From Acidimicrobiia bacterium (GTDB lineage: Bacteria; Actinomycetota; Acidimicrobiia; Spongiisociales; SHLN01): a stretch of DNA of 6,942 bases. Positions within the stretch are counted from its first letter, which is position 1, and the number at the start of each line of letters is the position of its first letter. The notes beneath the pieces are model-generated. The model was given only the letters and a program-made list of their open reading frames with translations. It had not been told where the DNA came from and did not search any database. The stretch covers positions 1 through 6,942 of the forward strand of contig JAUXJL010000106.1 in assembly GCA_030624805.1 (NCBI GenBank). Direction: 5' to 3'. The position numbers were made by a program, and so were the translations under genes. Of this stretch, positions 4,585 through 6,942 are shown in pieces.

Positions 4585-6942
4585 TCACACCCGCTTTCTG
4601 ACGACGGTTAGGTCACCACTCAGGTAGGCCTGCATGGCCGGGTCTTCCTGGGCAGGGGACTTTCCGGTTGTGGATCCCAGCCACGGTCCCTCTCCACCTA
4701 GGCCACCGTCCTCGGCCTTGGTGACTCTGACGAGGGTCTCCTTCGGGCAGGTGTTGATGGCGTGGTTGTCGACGTCGAAGCCGAACACGAAACCCATGGC
4801 GGCTGCCCGTTTGTGAAAGAGCGAGTCGGTCTGGTGCATGGGAGGCGCCCATCCGCGTGTGATGCTCTGATGGCTGCCATGTCGAAAACTCGACTGGTAC
4901 CCGGTGCTGGCAAGTGCCCGACCGTCGGGGCGGGTCTTTTGGGCTTCGACCGTGCGAGGGCTCGCCATGTAGAACGCGTGTTTGATCATGGTCACGCCCG
5001 GCGGGTAGGCCGAGTTGTAGGTAACCCGTGCCATGAGGCGGGCCACCTCGGCGAAGTCGTCGGACTCCGAGAAGCCGATGTACGGCCGGTCTGCCGGGTT
5101 GGCGTCCACCCATATGTAGTCGCCGTTTGCGAGGTCGAGCGCTTTGGCGTCCTCCGGGTTCATATGGAAGATGGCGTCGCCCACTCCCGGCAGACGAGTG
5201 TCTTCCCTATAGGGGTCGCTGAAGTTCGAGTTCCAGATCCAGTGCCAGTCGGTGACCGCCCAGGATGAGTGGACCGAGTGGCGCGACTTGGGGGTGAGAC
5301 ATAGGAACTTGAAGCCCTGAGCGAAAAGCGGGTTCGTTGTTTTTTTGGCCTCGCTCCACGCCATCTTCAGGTTGCGAACCTGGCGCAGATCTGCGTCGAT
5401 CTCGTCCGGGCCGATACCGTAATCGTTTGGACGGATATAGGGGCTGGTGGAAACGATGACGTTCGGGAGGTAGGGCGTCGCCTCGACGGCTTCCCGATGG
5501 ACTATGAGGTTTTCGCCGTACTCGATGGCCTCGGGAATGTCCACGTAGGAGTGCATACGCCCGGTGTCCGTGTAAAAGGGCAGGCTGTCTGCGATCTGTT
5601 CGTAGAAGGGGATGCGGGGATAGGTGCGATACAGCATCAATGCACCGCCGGGTTCTCCGTACTTGCCATCCATGATGTCGGCCACCGTGTAGCCCGAAGT
5701 GGTAAAGGCCGCCGAGAGAACCCGGTCGAGGTAAACCTCTGGCCGGCCTTCGAGTGCGAACTGGAAATACTGCTCGAATCGTTCCTCGCCCGTTCTTTGT
5801 GATAACGCACGAGCCACTCCGGCGAACACGGCCACGTCGTCGCGAGTGTCGAAGAGGGGATCGATGCCCCCCTTCCAGATCTGCAGGAAGGGGTTCGAGG
5901 CCGAGCCGGTCATTTCCAGAGTCTCGAACTCGAGCCAGCTATGGACGGGAAGCACAACGTCGGCGAATTCGGCCGATCCGGTCCATTCAATTTGCTGGTC
6001 GACGATGAGGTCGACTTTGGGATTGACGTTCTTGACGAGCTCGTAGGCCCACTTGGCCTGGTTGATGAGGTTGGCGTTGTTGTACCACATCACCTTGGTT
6101 GGGCTGGACAGGTGGGTACGGCCCGTGAAAACCTTGCGCCCTTCGGCCGGCGTGTCGACGATGAGAGGATGATCTCCGTTTCCCCAGTAGCTGGTTTCTT
6201 CGCCGTGAATAGTGTGGCGATTCGTCTCAAACGTGTAGGAATCGTCGGGAGAGAGGAGCGGGTTGAAAGGGTCTTCGTTGACATATCCCCCCACCCCCGG
6301 GCCGTGCCAGGGGGCCGCGTGGAAGATGCCGCCCTTGTAGTTGCCGGCCCAGGTGCTGACGCCCGCTCCCGGTCGGCCGATGTTCCCGGTGAGCATGGCA
6401 ACCAGGTAGACGGCCCGATTGTGGAGTGTGGCGTGGAAGTAATGGTTGACGCCTTCTCCCACGTGGAATGAGGCCGGCTTGATGGTGGCGACATCATTCA
6501 CGAACCTGGCGATCAGGTCGGGAGGGGCTCCGGTGATGTCGGCTACCGTTGCCAGGTCGTAGTCGGCCAGGTGCTCCTGGTACATGGCAAAGGCGGTGAC
6601 GACTTCGACGGTCGTACCGTCGACCAGGGTGATCGTGCTGCGGTGGTCCAGCGCCGGGTCCAACCCGCGCTTGGTCAGTTTGGCTCCGACCTCCTCGCGG
6701 GTTATTGCCTGTAGGGATTGCGATGTCTCGTCGAATATGACCCGGTCTCCGAGTATTTCGTATTGTTCCGGGGTGAGAGCGTGCAGCTGGAAGCTGGGAC
6801 CGTCGGCGTCGAGGGCAGGCTGGTAGTTCGGGAACACTTCGTCGGCCCGGAGGCGCTGGAGGGTGTCGAGCCGAACGAGGAGTGGCAGATCGGTGAACTG
6901 CTTCACGAATGGCTCGTCGATCGCGTTCCGACGAATCAACTC
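4585..6942 (-). CDS. nxrA: Molybdopterin alpha subunit, NXR/NAR-like type II DMSO reductase (5'-partial)
   Basis: Catalytic subunit expected to bind Mo-bisMGD and interconvert nitrite and nitrate or a similar oxyanion. The frame is open to the right edge, so 785 C-terminal residues are visible. From memory, Nitrospira NxrA is about 1150 residues, so roughly the first third is missing, including any Tat signal, the N-terminal Fe-S motif and the Mo-ligand region. Seen (numbered from about the edge): a molybdopterin-oxidoreductase core with GVNHYFHATLHNRA and LTGNIGRPGAG near 163-193, EFADVVLP near 324-331, and a C-terminal dinucleotide-binding domain from about 490. NSNFSDPYRED (570-580), VDANPADRPY (611-620), MHQTDSL (701-707) and HAINT.PKE (726-734) recall Nitrospira NxrA. 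The TGA stop is one base before the next ATG. The direction of catalysis, and chlorate, perchlorate or selenate as substrates, cannot be settled here. Family call strong; the substrate call is inference. Confidence 0.9.
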   Translation of the reverse strand, partial: ELIRRNAIDEPFVKQFTDLPLLVRLDTLQRLRADEVFPNYQPALDADGPSFQLHALTPEQYEILGDRVIFDETSQSLQAITREEVGAKLTKRGLDPALDHRSTITLVDGTTVEVVTAFAMYQEHLADYDLATVADITGAPPDLIARFVNDVATIKPASFHVGEGVNHYFHATLHNRAVYLVAMLTGNIGRPGAGVSTWAGNYKGGIFHAAPWHGPGVGGYVNEDPFNPLLSPDDSYTFETNRHTIHGEETSYWGNGDHPLIVDTPAEGRKVFTGRTHLSSPTKVMWYNNANLINQAKWAYELVKNVNPKVDLIVDQQIEWTGSAEFADVVLPVHSWLEFETLEMTGSASNPFLQIWKGGIDPLFDTRDDVAVFAGVARALSQRTGEERFEQYFQFALEGRPEVYLDRVLSAAFTTSGYTVADIMDGKYGEPGGALMLYRTYPRIPFYEQIADSLPFYTDTGRMHSYVDIPEAIEYGENLIVHREAVEATPYLPNVIVSTSPYIRPNDYGIGPDEIDADLRQVRNLKMAWSEAKKTTNPLFAQGFKFLCLTPKSRHSVHSSWAVTDWHWIWNSNFSDPYREDTRLPGVGDAIFHMNPEDAKALDLANGDYIWVDANPADRPYIGFSESDDFAEVARLMARVTYNSAYPPGVTMIKHAFYMASPRTVEAQKTRPDGRALASTGYQSSFRHGSHQSITRGWAPPMHQTDSLFHKRAAAMGFVFGFDVDNHAINTCPKETLVRVTKAEDGGLGGEGPWLGSTTGKSPAQEDPAMQAYLSGDLTVVRKRV

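Noticed and set aside
5340..5346. Run of seven A on the coding strand in alpha as a frameshift or slippage site
   Set aside because: NxrA-like sequence continues in the same frame on both sides (KKTTNP), so there is no sign of a shift.
5941..6471. Plus-strand open frame of 176 codons inside the alpha gene
   Set aside because: It lies wholly antisense to a strongly recognised coding sequence, has no recognisable family motifs, and such frames are expected in GC-rich genes.
6937..6939. TTG near the right edge as the alpha start
   Set aside because: The frame continues upstream to the edge, and the visible sequence begins mid-protein relative to NxrA-like proteins; the gene is simply cut by the window.
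315..6942. c-type heme (CXXCH) sites in the operon
   Set aside because: No CXXCH motif was found in any of the six proteins; Cys groups in beta are Fe-S ligands and gamma is of the heme-b type.
1..6942. CRISPR array, tRNA, insertion sequence or attachment site
   Set aside because: No regularly spaced direct repeats, cloverleaf-like segments, transposase fragments or terminal inverted repeats were seen; nearly the whole window is coding.

Overview
The window holds one minus-strand operon for a membrane-tethered, probably extracytoplasmic molybdenum enzyme of the type II DMSO reductase family. It most resembles the periplasmic nitrite oxidoreductase / nitrate reductase (NXR/NAR) clade known from Nitrospira and anammox bacteria. 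The DNA is GC-rich, with strong Shine-Dalgarno sites and tightly packed genes. This suits a high-GC bacterium, possibly an actinobacterium, but no phylogenetic marker is present and the host assignment is weak.

Reading in the direction of transcription (right to left), the order is as follows. (1) The catalytic alpha subunit, with its start beyond the right edge (6942-4585). (2) A 94-residue protein I cannot name (4583-4299). (3) The four-cluster Fe-S beta subunit, the best-recognised gene (4315-3083). (4) A TorD/NarJ-family assembly chaperone with a Cys-rich tail (3072-2317). (5) A heme-b gamma subunit of the ethylbenzene-dehydrogenase type, with signal peptide and C-terminal membrane anchor (about 2323-1310). 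(6) A polytopic membrane protein with about ten helices and what looks like an internal duplication (1313-315). Gaps are -17 to +10 nt, and one junction is an ATGA overlap, so all six are probably one transcript with coupled translation. The last 314 bases hold no convincing complete gene: they contain a bulged hairpin after the operon and a possible start of a further minus-strand gene at the left edge.

Inferred working model: electrons move between the Mo-bisMGD site in alpha, the Fe-S clusters of beta and the heme b of gamma. Gamma is held at the outer face of the membrane by its C-terminal helix, next to the polytopic protein. The chaperone would load the cofactor into alpha before export. 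The core order alpha-beta-chaperone-gamma is that of the ser, ddh and clr operons; the small protein inserted between alpha and beta and the terminal membrane protein are the additions. Sequence alone cannot say whether the enzyme oxidises nitrite, reduces nitrate or acts on another oxyanion.
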